DNA of 64,000 nt from Chalciporus piperatus (Eukaryota; Basidiomycota; Agaricomycetes; Boletales; Boletaceae). Where the stretch lies: NCBI GenBank assembly GCA_038093975.1, contig JBBPTG010000130.1:1-64000 (forward strand), read 5' to 3'. How positions within the stretch are numbered: position 1 is the first letter of the stretch; each line of letters opens with the position of its first letter. Positions 52,106 through 63,225 of this stretch are shown piece by piece. The notes under the pieces were generated by a model. The model was not told where the DNA came from. It worked only from the letters and a program-made list of their open reading frames with translations, and searched no databases. The position numbers and the translations under genes are program-made.

Positions 52106-53543
52106 ATGACTAAGGCTTACCTCTCGCTTACTCACCGTCTTCTGGAGGCCAAGAATCGGGCCCATGGCCTCCCCAACCACTACTCCGAAATCTGCGAAGC
52201 AGCGGGCAAAGGGGACTTCCGGCTTGACTCAATTACCGTGCCTGGGGGCTATTACCGTATTGCACAGACCACCGACCAGGGCCAGGTCAACGATGCCACT
52301 TTAACTCAGCCTGCTGTTGGCGTTAAGAAGGTAGACTTGGCCGTCAATATGAATGCGTCAAGCCAGTTCGCGGGTAATCAGATCGTGAGTACTGTCTGAA
52401 CCATTGCATTTCTCGTCCCTTATTCTCCTAATTCCAGTGGAAATTGACCCCTCAATACGGTGTCGACAGAGGGTACACCATCGTCCCCCTTGATACTCCC
52501 CTTCCGGAGTTGAAAGGGGAAGGTGGAACTACATACGATATCGTGAGGCTTATTTTCTGCTATTCTCCTAATTGTTTCCTCATAGCGTTGTCTCGTTTTT
52601 CAGGAAAAATCTTTGAAAGTCAAGAGGTCCGGCCTCTACCCAATCTGGCAGGTCGTTTGTGTTTTGCTGCAAAAATTCGAGTGAGTTGTGAACAACATCT
52701 GTTAATTAGTTCGGCTGCTCAATTTTTTTTTTCCACTTCTCTCTCACAGCGACGAGGTCACTCATGAAGAAGTCAGCGTGTATTCGTTCAGGTAATCTAG
52801 GTCATGGATACTATACGGCATGGGGCTAAGCTTGATCCAGGATCATTGAGGTCGGAACCACGCACTGCTGGAACACCAAAGACGGGAATGTGAGTGTGTC
52901 GTCAACCTAAGAAATCCCGATCAATAACCGTCATTTTTCACAGGTCGACCTTGCGCAAATTGCCTCCATCACTGACTCGAGGGGCCACACCATGCCTTCT
53001 CCCGTGCAGCGCTTCGAACTCATTCTGGTCAACAAGGCTGACACGCACGTCGAAATGAAGAGCGTCGACACCGTTAGCGTCACAGCTAACAATGCCAACG
53101 TCGAGCGCAAGTTTTACTTCGGAACTAACGCCATCCCCGCTGGTGATCTCAAGAGTTACCTCTCTGCTCAGCTCGAGACCGATGCTCGTGACCAGGGTTG
53201 GGCTAGCAACCCCGACCAGGGACTCTGGAGCTGGTTCGAGTTGGCAATTCTCACCAGCGCTCCCAAGCCCGGTGACCTGGTTGACAAACAGATCAAGGTG
53301 GTCGATGGGAAGTTGTGCACTTGGGTGTCGCACATCCTTCCTTTGAGCGGAAACTTCCAGGAGCAGACTGGTCGGTTGTTCGACCACAGCCATGAGATGT
53401 GGAAGTATCTTGGTAATGGTAACATCGTTGGTGTTCTCGCTTGTGCTCAGTTCCCGGGTTGGAAGTCCGAGGCTCGCCGTGGTAACTTGTACTTTGAGAG
53501 AATCGCCTGGGTTCCCACTCCCGACCCCAAGGTTGCCTTGTAA
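52106..53543 (+). CDS. Uncharacterised basidiomycete protein, 383 residues
   Basis: Six exons: 52106-52384, 52438-52542, 52604-52680, 52750-52791, 52841-52889 and 52944-53543. There is no signal peptide or membrane segment, so it is probably cytosolic. The C-terminal half contains SWFELAILTSAPKPGD, LCTWVSHILPLSGNFQEQ and IVGVLACAQFPGWKSEA. Closely similar blocks (WVSH...LPL, W..L..GN.IGV..CA.FPGW) recur in many hypothetical agaricomycete proteins, often in multigene families. I know no function. Codon bias in the last exon is strong (C-ending codons), suggesting high expression. TATAAAAGG at about 52036 is a likely TATA box. Confidence 0.7.
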
Positions 53544-53928
53544 TAGCCAACGCGTCTGCTTCGTGATCTGTAATGTACTCGTATGGATTGCTGATCGTTG
53601 ACATGTACGATATGTAGTCGATGGTGAAATTGGAACTCGCACGGGATATTGCTCGCAACAACATCCATTCCACTTGCAAACAGGCTGATGGGCAATCAAG
53701 TACCCTTGAGACAGTTACCTCTTCGTCCACTCGAAACCAAAGCTCGTGTTCGGGACCTCGATAGGTGATCAAAGTCGCGTTGACAGGAAGCGGTGCACGT
53801 GGATGCCGCATACCGTTCCTTGGACCTGAGGAACACCGTGGATAGACGGGTTAGTTGTTCGAGCACTGTCATGAGACTCGAGAGCCGGGGAACAGGAGAC
53901 AAACCTAACCACGCGGCTTATATACAGG

Positions 53929-54345
53929 AAAGATTACAGGGGATGGTATGGTCTCGGCCAAGCCTATGGGTTGCTCAGCATGCACCAATACGCGCCCTCC
54001 ACTATTACCAACGAGCTACAGCTCTCCGGTGGGTCGTATGCGATATCCCCTTTGTTCTTGGCTAATCCCTCAAACCTATAGTCCATATGACGTACGCTTG
54101 TGGCAAGCTCAAGCGTCGTGTCATGAAGAAATTGGTCGGTCGAATCGATGATTATACACAACACGGCAAATGTTGAGTTTTACTGATAGAACCAGAGACG
54201 CTGTGGAGTGCCTTAAGCGTGCATTGCTTGGCGGGACTACACGACGAGTTGGAGGAACCAACAGAGGCTGTTGCATGCCACCGGAGAGTCGTCGAAATTT
54301 GTCGCGTCGAAGGAGACATCATCCGGGTTGGTGTTGTGGTCAATT
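53929..54345 (+). pseudogene. Fragment of APC8/Cdc23 (anaphase-promoting complex TPR subunit)
   Basis: Pieces in TPR style: KDYRGWYGLGQAYGLLSMHQ, ALHYYQRATALR, then after a plausible intron PYDVRLWQAQASCHEEIGR, then RDAVECLKRALLG and, in a shifted frame, LHDELEEPTEAVACHRRVVE. This is the order and spacing of the C-terminal TPR repeats of Cdc23/APC8. The N-terminal ~two thirds of the protein and its C terminus are absent. The segment expected between LLG and LHDELEE is deleted with a frame change. It is best read as a truncated gene copy that moved or decayed. Confidence 0.75.
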
Positions 54346-54700
54346 CTTGGCCGGCTTTTTCAGTGCAAGTTTCACAGACTTGGCTGATTACACCTTTTCC
54401 GAACCCAAGGCTGCATTGCGTTCGAAAAGATGGTGCCGCTGGTACATCGCCCTTATATGCGGGGCAAGCTACGCGAGGGCAATTCAGGGGCAAACTATTG
54501 TCATCCAGTCCGGTTGACAATCTAGGCTGACAAAGTGTGAATGCAATTGATTGATCACCGTGATAATAATGCATTGTATCAAAATAGTGTAGAATCGCCG
54601 AGTGCTGGGGAAAGTGTAAAGGAGTGAATGGGGCCGCATACATGCATGAACTTGACCCAACTTTAGAACTTCAAACCTAGTGAATGTAACTGCGACGCAA

Positions 54701-55757
54701 TTATGATGCGTTTTTGGCTGCATATTCTTCCTTTGCCTTCCTGAAAGTCTCATAGTAGGGCTATGCACTCATCAGCAAAATGCGATCCAGGGTCAAGGGC
54801 TACTCACCTCCTTTTCGGTGTCTGTCATGGAACGCCAACGGGCTCCAGCCGCAATCAGGACGCCTACAGCGTGCGTCTTCTCTGGGGCGGTCCTCTGAAT
54901 AAGCTCCTCAACCTCAGGGCTCGACCGGAATTCTTTGATGAATCTAAGCAGACGCATTGTAAGGCAAATGTTGAGTACATATGATGAACATTAACGAACC
55001 TGAGGAACGGGGATGCAGGTTTCGGGTTCTCGTTCCTTACACGAACCTTGGATTTGCCCTGAGCCGCGCGAAGTTTGTTGAGCTTCCTCAAGTCGGCCCG
55101 GCCAACGTTGCGGAAGAACTCTTCCTTCTCTTTTTGGGCTTGAACCTTCCTCCCTTCATTCTCATCATAGAATGGCTAAGGGGGCGACAAACAATAAGTT
55201 CGAGAATTTTGAGAAGTTGTTTTTACGGCGCAATACGGACCTGTTTTTCAGCGAGTGAATAGCCTCGCCAAACTTCACCGGCACGTTTGGAGATTGCCTG
55301 ATAGTCTTGGAGGGTCTTCGGTCCCGTGTGCTCCTGGGACTTGAGGAAAGATGAGTAGAAGAGGAGGTATGGGCTAGGAGCACCCTTGGGAGGCTTGAGC
55401 TCGTTAGGGATGATGACTTCAAGGCTATGAATACGAGCACTTGCGATGCAAACAAGTGAACGCACCGCGACGCTTCCCCCCTGTCGCTTCTTCTGGCTTT
55501 TTTTTCGTAACTGGGCGACCACGTTTGACTTTGACTGACTTCTTGGCTGTAGTTTTGGTAGTCGATTTCTTGGTGGTTTCCTTGGTGGTTGCCTTGGTTG
55601 TCTTGGGCCCTTTCTCTGGAGGAGGGGCCAAGTAGTGCGGGGTCACGGAGAATGCGCGACGCGTCGCTGCATTGAATGCTGTGTTTAAACCAGAGCGAGC
55701 AGCGATCGAAGCTGTCGCTGTAAGAGTCAAACGCCTTGCGATGAGCGAGAAAACCAT
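54701..55757 (-). CDS. Mitochondrial HMG-box DNA-binding protein (Abf2/TFAM-like)
   Basis: Exon 1 is about 55757-55470, exon 2 about 55406-55241, then 55175-55000, 54943-54808 and 54760-54701. The N terminus (MVFSLIARRLTLTATASIAA) is Arg-rich and acid-free, a mitochondrial presequence. A Lys/Thr-rich linker follows, then two HMG boxes (PKGAPSPYLLFYSSFLKSQ ... AGEVWRGYSLAEKQ; PKPASPFLRFIKEF ... GARWRSMTDTEKEPYY). Two boxes behind a presequence is the Abf2/TFAM plan for packaging mtDNA. The exon 1/2 join is unresolved: the frames differ by one, explained either by a 37-nt intron (GTTCAC...ATAG) or by an indel in the A8 run near 55499. Confidence 0.75.
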
Positions 55758-55903
55758 GTCTGACGAGTCGACGGAGGGAGAGAGAAGCTAACTCGAACAG
55801 GCAGGGGTGTTCAAGAGAGCGTTACATGTCACATTTACGTCTGTCACGCGATTTGTGACAGTCGCGCCTCATCGTGTCCGACGACGAGCACGACTCGAGC
55901 TCG
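55758..55903. promoter_or_regulatory. Short bidirectional promoter (mtHMG / MED8)
   Basis: Only 146 bp separate the start codons of the divergent mitochondrial HMG-box gene and MED8, so the promoters must overlap. No TATA box is evident. Confidence 0.55.
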
Positions 55904-56779
55904 ATGGCAACACCGACGACAGCGACCAGTCTACCTCTACTGGACTTTGACCCCAAGTCGCTGCCAGTCTCACAGCTTGAATCTCTGCGATTCAAAGCAA
56001 ACCAGATCATCGAGTCCATACAGGCATTACAGCGGACCATCGATGTAGGTGGTCATCAGGTCATGCCAGCATGGCCAGACATCTTGTCCAAGTACAACGT
56101 CATTCTATCGCAGACCCACAGTTTCTATACTTCGCTCATAGCACCACCATCTGCATCGTATGCGTACCAGTCTCAACCGACTGCAAAGAGCCCATACGAA
56201 AGCATCGCGCTCCACCCAGCTGTTGGCATGACAGACCACCAGCTTGACAACGATCTCATCCCGCTCCTCCGTAATCAACAGACGACCGACGTTCTTCGCA
56301 TGGAGACAGCTACCGTCCGCCGTCTTGCAGAATGCATGGCCACACGAGGGGCAGTCGCCACCAACAGTCTCCCAGGCCAGAACACTCAGCCCTCATCTCG
56401 CTTTGGGACGAGCAAGCAAAAAGTGACCCACGAAGATGTACTTCGTGAATGTGCCGAAATACGAGAAGCACACGATCACCGCGTCGAACGTGCAGTCCGT
56501 GCAGTCCTGATGCTGAGAGACAAGTATGACTGGAAGCAACGCCTTCAAGTCGAGGATCCGGAGCCAGATGAACTTGACTGGGATCCTCGTGTCGGACAAC
56601 AGGCCACGCATATAAACAACCACCCAGAGGACGATGTACCCGAAATGGCAGACGAGGGTCAAAGCAGCGACGAGGAAGACGTCGTAGAGGGCGAGTTAGC
56701 AGGCGATGATGGGCAAACACCCGTGGCCACGCCAACAGCTACTGATGCGGACGTCGAGATGACCGCTGTCGATAATTAG
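55904..56779 (+). CDS. MED8: Mediator complex subunit 8
   Basis: Single exon, 291 residues from the ATG at 55904; the upstream GTG at 55874 opens the same frame but is not needed. The N-terminal helical region LPVSQLESLRFKANQIIESI and the adjacent NVILSQTHSFYTSL are the conserved Med8 core of the Mediator head module. A predicted coiled coil with ECAEIREAHDHRVERAVRAV follows, then an acidic C terminus. Mediator couples activators to RNA polymerase II. It is one of few intronless genes here. Confidence 0.88.
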   Translation: MATPTTATSLPLLDFDPKSLPVSQLESLRFKANQIIESIQALQRTIDVGGHQVMPAWPDILSKYNVILSQTHSFYTSLIAPPSASYAYQSQPTAKSPYESIALHPAVGMTDHQLDNDLIPLLRNQQTTDVLRMETATVRRLAECMATRGAVATNSLPGQNTQPSSRFGTSKQKVTHEDVLRECAEIREAHDHRVERAVRAVLMLRDKYDWKQRLQVEDPEPDELDWDPRVGQQATHINNHPEDDVPEMADEGQSSDEEDVVEGELAGDDGQTPVATPTATDADVEMTAVDN

Positions 56780-56826
56780 GTCCGACTTTCATGGTATAGT
56801 GATATTTTCCATCACACATACACACT

Positions 56827-58078
56827 CTAATAACACGGTGCGTCCTTCAAGATCTCCACGCACTTGGGCAATGTCTCCTTAGCCCACCGCACCGCTTCCC
56901 TACTTGCATGTCCCGTTGTCCTTCCACCACCTGCATTCCCTTCCGCCAGAACTGCTAAAGCCAGATATACCGTATACCACATCCGCTTCGTCTTCTGTCG
57001 CGGGAACACGATCAGTGTACCACCTTCTTCACCCTCAAAGTATCCCTCGGTTATTGCTTCGGATGGTCCTGGTGGCATGAACCACGTCTCCATCAAGGGA
57101 TCCCCCCAGAGCGCTTGACCAAACGTGGGGAGGATATATGCTATATCTGCCTCGACCTCGCCATCGCCCAGTGACACGGCAACGTCCTCATCATTCCCCG
57201 TCACCCATATCAATCTTGGCATCTCCACATCATCGAAGAGGAACGACCCGATCGCGCGAGATAGCGACCGTCTCAGTTCATCGACATCAAACTCCACTTT
57301 GTCCTCCGACTGCTCGCCTTTATGAGCCTCTGCACCTCCACAAACACACTCGAGAAGCTCTTCCAGGCGCATCACAAACGTGTCTTGCCAACTGTAGGGT
57401 ATCATCTCTTCCCCATACCCTATACCTTCACCTTCTTCCCCGGGTTGAGTCATCGCAAACATGGATTCAAAAGAGGGCATGGATGGAGGGTCGAGTGTAG
57501 GCGCGCCGAACCAGTCATTCGTGATCTCGTGAAGCGCGCGGAGGTGTGTGCCAAGCCTCAATTCGATGCGGGCGAGTTGGGCGGGAGAGAGGTTGGGACG
57601 GACGGAGGCCAGTGAGGTCGTTGGATCAACCGGAGACGAGCCGGGGATGAAGAGAAGTAGCCAGCCGAATTTCCATTTGCCGTCACCGCCCGATATATCG
57701 TGTGCGATGGGTCTAGGGACTGGTACAGCCGTGTTATCGAGGATCTTGGATAGGATCTTGGATAGAGCTGGAAGTGGGATCGAAGGCGGAGGTGTCGAAG
57801 ATTGCACCGCTTGATCGTCTACGGCGAGCGGAGAGACTGCCAAGAGGTAGCGTTTGTCCGAATTTGAGAGTGTGATATGGTATGTCTTTGAAAAAGACGT
57901 GTAGCTGGAATCACGCAAGTTACTGTGAGCTGACGGACGAGTTGTGTGTGGTGGATGCATACCTGTAGCTGGTGCTCTTGATCTCGGAGAGTGATGCGAC
58001 CTGAACGTTTTCGTTCCCATTGTTGTTGTTGATGATATCTTGCACTTGCTCTATCATGACTTGTGCGATGTTGGGCAT
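56827..58078 (-). CDS. Aminoglycoside-phosphotransferase-like protein
   Basis: Two exons: 58078-57963 and 57904-56827, 397 residues. It has an APH/choline-kinase-like flavour: VPVPRPIAHDI, LLLFIPGSSP and the helix LGTHLRALHEITNDWFGAP in the N-terminal half, and ILPTFGQALWGDPLMETWF and GTLIVFPRQKTKRMWY in the C-terminal half. The canonical catalytic HxDxxxxN loop is not evident; DVEMPRLIWVTGND lies where L(V/I)HGDLxxxN would be expected. It may therefore be a divergent or inactive member. Function unknown. It converges with MED8 (48 bp between stops). Confidence 0.6.
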
Positions 58079-59750
58079 ACTCGAAGATACTTCTAGTCAC
58101 TCCAGACCGAGAGGTGGATGTTGGTTTTAGGCGGACTCTCGTCGACGTCTACGGCTTCGGCGAACATTGCGATAAGATAAGATAACGCTAAAATTACGCG
58201 CCGCGCAGAGGGAACAGTAACATCCTCACGGGGCGTCGTGAGTGGGTGATCGTGAGTGGGTGAATAACTTTAAGTCCATTCGTCAAGAGCAATAATTTGG
58301 GACTATTGGCGAGTGGAACCACTCGCACAAGTTTCACCAAGGTAGGACGGCGCCGGGTCGCATTGCCAATGATGTTCTCGGGGGGTTCCAACTTCTTGTG
58401 GACATTTGAACCACTGAGTCAGACGAATCACTTCATAGCATACGTAGAAAGCCTAAAGATTGCCAAGATTCGGTCACACGAAGAGAATGTGTGCTTTCGC
58501 AGGGTCAAGGCTTGGTGCCCGACTTGCACAGTCCATAGACGTGTTTAATGGCCAAGTGCAAATGTAGTTACATTCTTGGGTGAACTGACGGGACCCTGAA
58601 CGCTGCGGTGGGATCTCGCCCGAAGAAAGAACTGGGGTGAACGCAACTGCAACCATCTCTCGCCTCGTCCCGACTGGAATGCACTAATGCCCGTCGGCAT
58701 CTCACTGGACTGAAGGTTCCAGCCGAATCTCTGGAAGGACTTGAGTATTCGAGGAACTTTTGAACGTTGCCAGTCGACCTCAGATAAATTTGTCCAAAGA
58801 TGGACACCCTTCACGTTGGCAACCATGCGACGGACGTGATCACTGGCTGGCTTCCAAGCTGTATGTATTCTTTTCCAACTGAAAGGGCGGAACGATGTGA
58901 GCGCCGTACTACTTTCTCAACAAGAGCAGTTTGCGTACCTCGGCCTCGAGTTCCCTTCGTACTCTGTACTCTTCATCTGACTTGATGATCAGATGATACT
59001 CGTCCAAGTCTTCGATGATGAATGGTTCTTTCTCGTTCATTGTAAGAAGTATTTGTTTCACCGCGGAATCACTAGTGTCGACAGGAACGGTGAAGAGATC
59101 TATAACTGGCCGCCCTACATACTCACCATGTGAGAAGGACACCTGGTGCATTCCAGTCGGACTCGTGTCTGAGCAAAGCATCGGATGAGTACACACCTTT
59201 TATAGCCCTCATGTTCTACTACAAGTCTTCTGCCTCTGTCTTCTATGTGTTTCAACCAGTGGATTCCAGTTCGGGGTACAAGTTCGAACGTTTCCTCGCT
59301 GCTCCCAGGATGATGAGAAAGAAAGAAGAAATTCACAGCGTTTCCCGTGAACTTTGGGTCCGAACGAGACTCTGACAAACGTGCGGCTACGTGCGGATAG
59401 TGTGCACTGTGTGTACAGGAGCCAAGACACGGACAACAAGTTCGAATCAAGCCCGAGACCGCCGAGTCGCCGACAGTTTTAGAAAATTATATGCTGCGCT
59501 CTTTCGCCCGTCTTGCTCAAATCCGGATCTCTACGTCGACTTCAATCTCACATCGCTCTTTCGCCGCGGACAAGACGCTCAGCCTCTCTCGACTCCCGTA
59601 AGTCAAAACTGCACTTCCGGGACCACGTATTTCTCGGACCTCGGCGTGTAGAGACTAATCCGATCACTCACTATCCACGTGTTATTTGCTACGTCGACGT
59701 ACCTCAGGAAAACCAACGCTTCGCGACCAGTCTCTCCAGTAATAGTATCC
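58079..59750. other. 1.7 kb with one weak ORF
   Basis: A minus-strand frame at 58909-59196 contains GRPVIDLFTVPVDTSDSAVK, EPFIIEDLDEYHLIIKSDEE and ends KLLLLRK. This is protein-like in composition and loosely like a ubiquitin-like CRN header, but it has no clear start or exon partners. I leave it as a possible small or partial gene. The rest, including the 5' side of the RPI gene, shows nothing recognisable. Confidence 0.3.
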
Positions 59751-60972
59751 ATGGCCACCAGTAAGTTCTGTGAACTTATACGAGGTGTCGAAACTGACTT
59801 GCCCCGTAGTCACCACCGCTCAGCTGCCCCCTATCGAGCAATCGAAGCGACTGGCTGCCTTCACTGCGGTAGACAAGCACATCCTTCCTCACCACAAGGT
59901 GCACTTGTGCGATTCTTGCCATACCATCCAAATGATATTTACGTACCCCTGAGATCATTGGTATAGGTTCAGGTATATACCTACTCGCAACAATCGCGCG
60001 TATATACTCAGATCCCGTTCCACATAGGTTCCACCGTGCCCTACGTTGTAGAGCGTATCGTTCAGCAAGGTGCTGAACTTAACAAGGACCGCATCTTTGT
60101 CCCCACAGGGTTCCAATCAAAGGAGCTCATCATCTCGTCTCGCCTGAATTTGGGCGATGTGGACCAGTTCCCAACCATCGACGTGACCATCGACGGTGCC
60201 GACGAGTCCGTTTCGTATCCCATCATTGCTGCCTTGCTCTGATCATTTTATACAGGGTCGATCTTCAGCTCAACTGTATCAAGGGCGGTGGCGCATGTCA
60301 TCTGCGAGAAAAGGTCCTTGCAGAAGCTGCAAAGACGTATGTCAGTTGCATTCTTTGGCCGTTGTCGTTTACTCACCCTGGATGTAACAGGTTCATCGTG
60401 GTAGCTGACTACAGGAAGAACTCCGAATATCTGGGTGACAAGGTACGTGGGTTCTTCTCATGGTGTTTGCGGATTCTTACCCTGTCGCTTCAATGATCGA
60501 ACAGTACCTTCCTGGGGTGCCGATTGAAGTCGTCCCGTTTGCGTATGCCAAAGTATTGCAGAACTTATGCGAGGTACTTGGCTCCCCAAGTGCGACGCTC
60601 CGGATGGCAAAAGCCAAGGCGGGACCCGTCGTCTCCGACAACGGAAACTTTGTCATCGACGCACCCTTTCCGACGGACGTAATGAAGGACCCTTACACGG
60701 TGGGTTACCACCCACTCTTCTAGTCTTTTCGGGGTGACATATTGATTGGCCCTGCAGCTCTTGACAAAGATAAAGATGCTCACGGGTGTCGTGGAGGTTG
60801 GCTTATTTTGCAACATGGCACAAGCAGCCTACTTTGGCAACCAGGTACCGTTTCTTGGACCTATCGACTATCGTTTCTCGACCCTGACTCTGGTTCACAG
60901 GACGGTAGCGTGACAGTGAAGACGATGCAAGGTTCACAAGTGGTCGAATCGCGCATAACTGCAGCCCCTTGA
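59751..60972 (+). CDS. RKI1: Ribose-5-phosphate isomerase A
   Basis: Nine exons: 59751-59760, 59810-59898, 59954-59972, 60028-60205, 60256-60336, 60391-60442, 60505-60699, 60758-60844 and 60901-60972, 260 residues. RpiA signatures: [16 protein letters not shown] (phosphate-binding loop, split over two introns), DVTIDGADE (catalytic Asp and Glu), [15 protein letters not shown] (catalytic Lys) and VADYRKNSE. It interconverts ribose-5-phosphate and ribulose-5-phosphate in the pentose phosphate pathway. The first coding exon is 10 nt and the third 19 nt. The donor after DGADE is GTCCGT. Confidence 0.93.
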
Positions 60973-61016
60973 AGTGTGTTCGCGGGTTGAGGGTGACATA
61001 CGGGAGCAGCTCCTGT

Positions 61017-62867
61017 TTATTTATGCGGGTGATCCATTCGGTGTTGTATTCGAAATTGATGCTGTATAACTGAACCAGACAATCGAGAACCGACGAGGCG
61101 GTGGCACTTCGCACCCGAGGCATTGGCCTCATACAGGTCTGGTGAGATTTCTCCATCAGTGTTCCACAGAGCAGCATATCCATCGCCTTTGTCACTCCCC
61201 ACGACGTTGCGTGAATCGGAAAGATACGCTAGCAAGTGACTCGCAGAGATATATTCGTCGACACCCAGAACATCTACAAAACATCAGCCAGCCAAAGCTC
61301 CCCCAACGGCTGTTTATCCTTTTCACATCGGGTAACCAAAGCTTGTCCTTTCACACCGTCAAATCCGTCCACCCAAAAACTGAATCTAGCGTCGGACCAA
61401 CAGCTTCCCACATCAACGACAGCTTCCCTCGGAAAGTCCTCCAATCCTCCCTCGAGGTCGATCGAGAACCTGTACATCTCCGTGGTATCATCGCCTGGCA
61501 AGCAAATCCCCCTGACGTGACCGTCGTTGGAGGACTGCACATGGACGGAATGCACCCAAGTTTCCAAGGCGAAGAGTGGTTTCTCCGCGACATGAATTTC
61601 CGCATATTCTTCCCTCTCGTCGTCCCATGTGTTCCCGGAATCGAGTTTGAGGTCCATATAAGTGAACTGAGTTGGATGTTTGCAATTGATACCGAGATCG
61701 TAGCGGCAGTTCAAGAACCCGACACGCGTGTATCCTTCGGTGGGATGGACGAACGGCTCGAAGAGAAGGCATAGAGGACCTGGGAATCCCTCAACGGGTT
61801 GCAAGTGCGTGACTTGAAGTTCATAAAACGGGCCGTCATCGAGCATCGTCGCTTGGGCGGTTGCAAACGCATGTATCATGCTTGATTCTTCGTCTCTGAA
61901 AACAGTCCAAAGCCAATGCCTATAAACGAGGATGTGCGTCTTTGCTAGAATGATCGATATGGTCGGATGGCGCAGCTTCTCACAGTGGCTGTTGTCGGTG
62001 ACTCCTTCCCACGTCTCCTGGGTCATAGATGATTCATAATAAGCATCCTAACCAAGCATTTCTTTGTGACATCGAACATACTGGAAATAAACCACGATAT
62101 GTATAGAATATTCGGTTTTGACTGTCGAAGACGAGTATCTCGGCCATGTTGCTCAAGGAGACAAGATGACCTTCAACGACTATCTCTGGCATATCTCTTG
62201 GCATATATTTGTGTGGGATCTCAAAAGACTCGACAAGTGCAAGCGATCTTGAAGACCCATCCACTCGGTAGATGTCCAATTTCCTAGAAACATCACCTCA
62301 AGTTAGAATCACTCATCTCAGAGCGAACGGACCGAATATTTCCCCATTTGCAGAGACGCCAACTGTCGCAGAGGAGAAGAAGGGTATAGATTCCTTCCGT
62401 AATATCTGCTTCGAACCCGTCTTGAGGTCGAGGCAGTGTAGTTGCGTCTGCTTCTCCATGGGGATGAGCAGCCACCTGCTGTGAATGATTTTGCAGTATT
62501 CCGCTCGGAGAGTCTCCACGAAAGGACGGTCACCAATGAGGGACAACTGTGTGAGTTTCGACTCTTTCCAAATGTGAGCGACGCGATCAGATTGTGTTAG
62601 TTTGCGCATGAGATATTGAGGTGACTGCCATTCGAACGGGCCAGATGGGCGGGGCAAAGGAGCGCTGGTATATATTCTTTTCGAAAATGATGGATCATGA
62701 ATGATATCACGGAACTGTTTTGAAACCTAGAGGGTGTCCCGTCAGCAACCAGTGTCAGGAGCGAGAACACCGCGTCGACTACTTACTTGTTGCAGAGACA
62801 ATATGTCATGGACACTAGTGACCTCTTTGAAAATATGGTTCAGGATCTCTACTGGAAGGTCGGGCAT
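61017..62867 (-). pseudogene. F-box protein gene, probably pseudogenised
   Basis: ATG at 62867 followed by an F-box (MPDLPVEILNHIFKEVTS, then SLQQ/VSKQFRDIIHDP across an intron at about 62788-62730). The body resembles agaricomycete F-box proteins with a C-terminal propeller-like region (EIVVEGHLVSLSNMAEILVF; YRHWLWTVF; VDEYISASHLLAYLSDSRNV; DLYEANASGAKCHRLVGSRL). Candidate lesions: the donor near 62318 reads AG/ATGAGT where AG/GTGAGT is expected, with a stop right after; an 11-nt insertion (duplicated GATGTT) creates a TAG at about 61274; an extra T near 61050 shifts the final segment. It converges on the RPI gene. Confidence 0.6.
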
Positions 62868-63225
62868 TGCGGAAGTGGAGGTGAATAAGGCGTGTCCTTC
62901 GGTACATGCAGGTTTAATTCAGAAAGTTGACAACAAAGGATTCATTGATTTCATGTCACCTGACCAAAACGCGGTGGCAGTCATTGTCGATGTGGACTTG
63001 AAGTTGCACACGGTGGAAGAAGTTGTGGATTGCATTCACAAGCTGCAAATTCACTGAACCTCCACACTTGGAAGGAAATTCCAGGTTAGTAGAACAAAAT
63101 TTGCCGACTCGGATTCACACAGTCTGACATATCGGACGCTGCAGTTAATTTCCTCAAGAGGATAACCTCAGAGACCGTCCCAATCCACCTGTCAGTCTCC
63201 ATTTCCCTATCTTTCCGCGTTGAAC

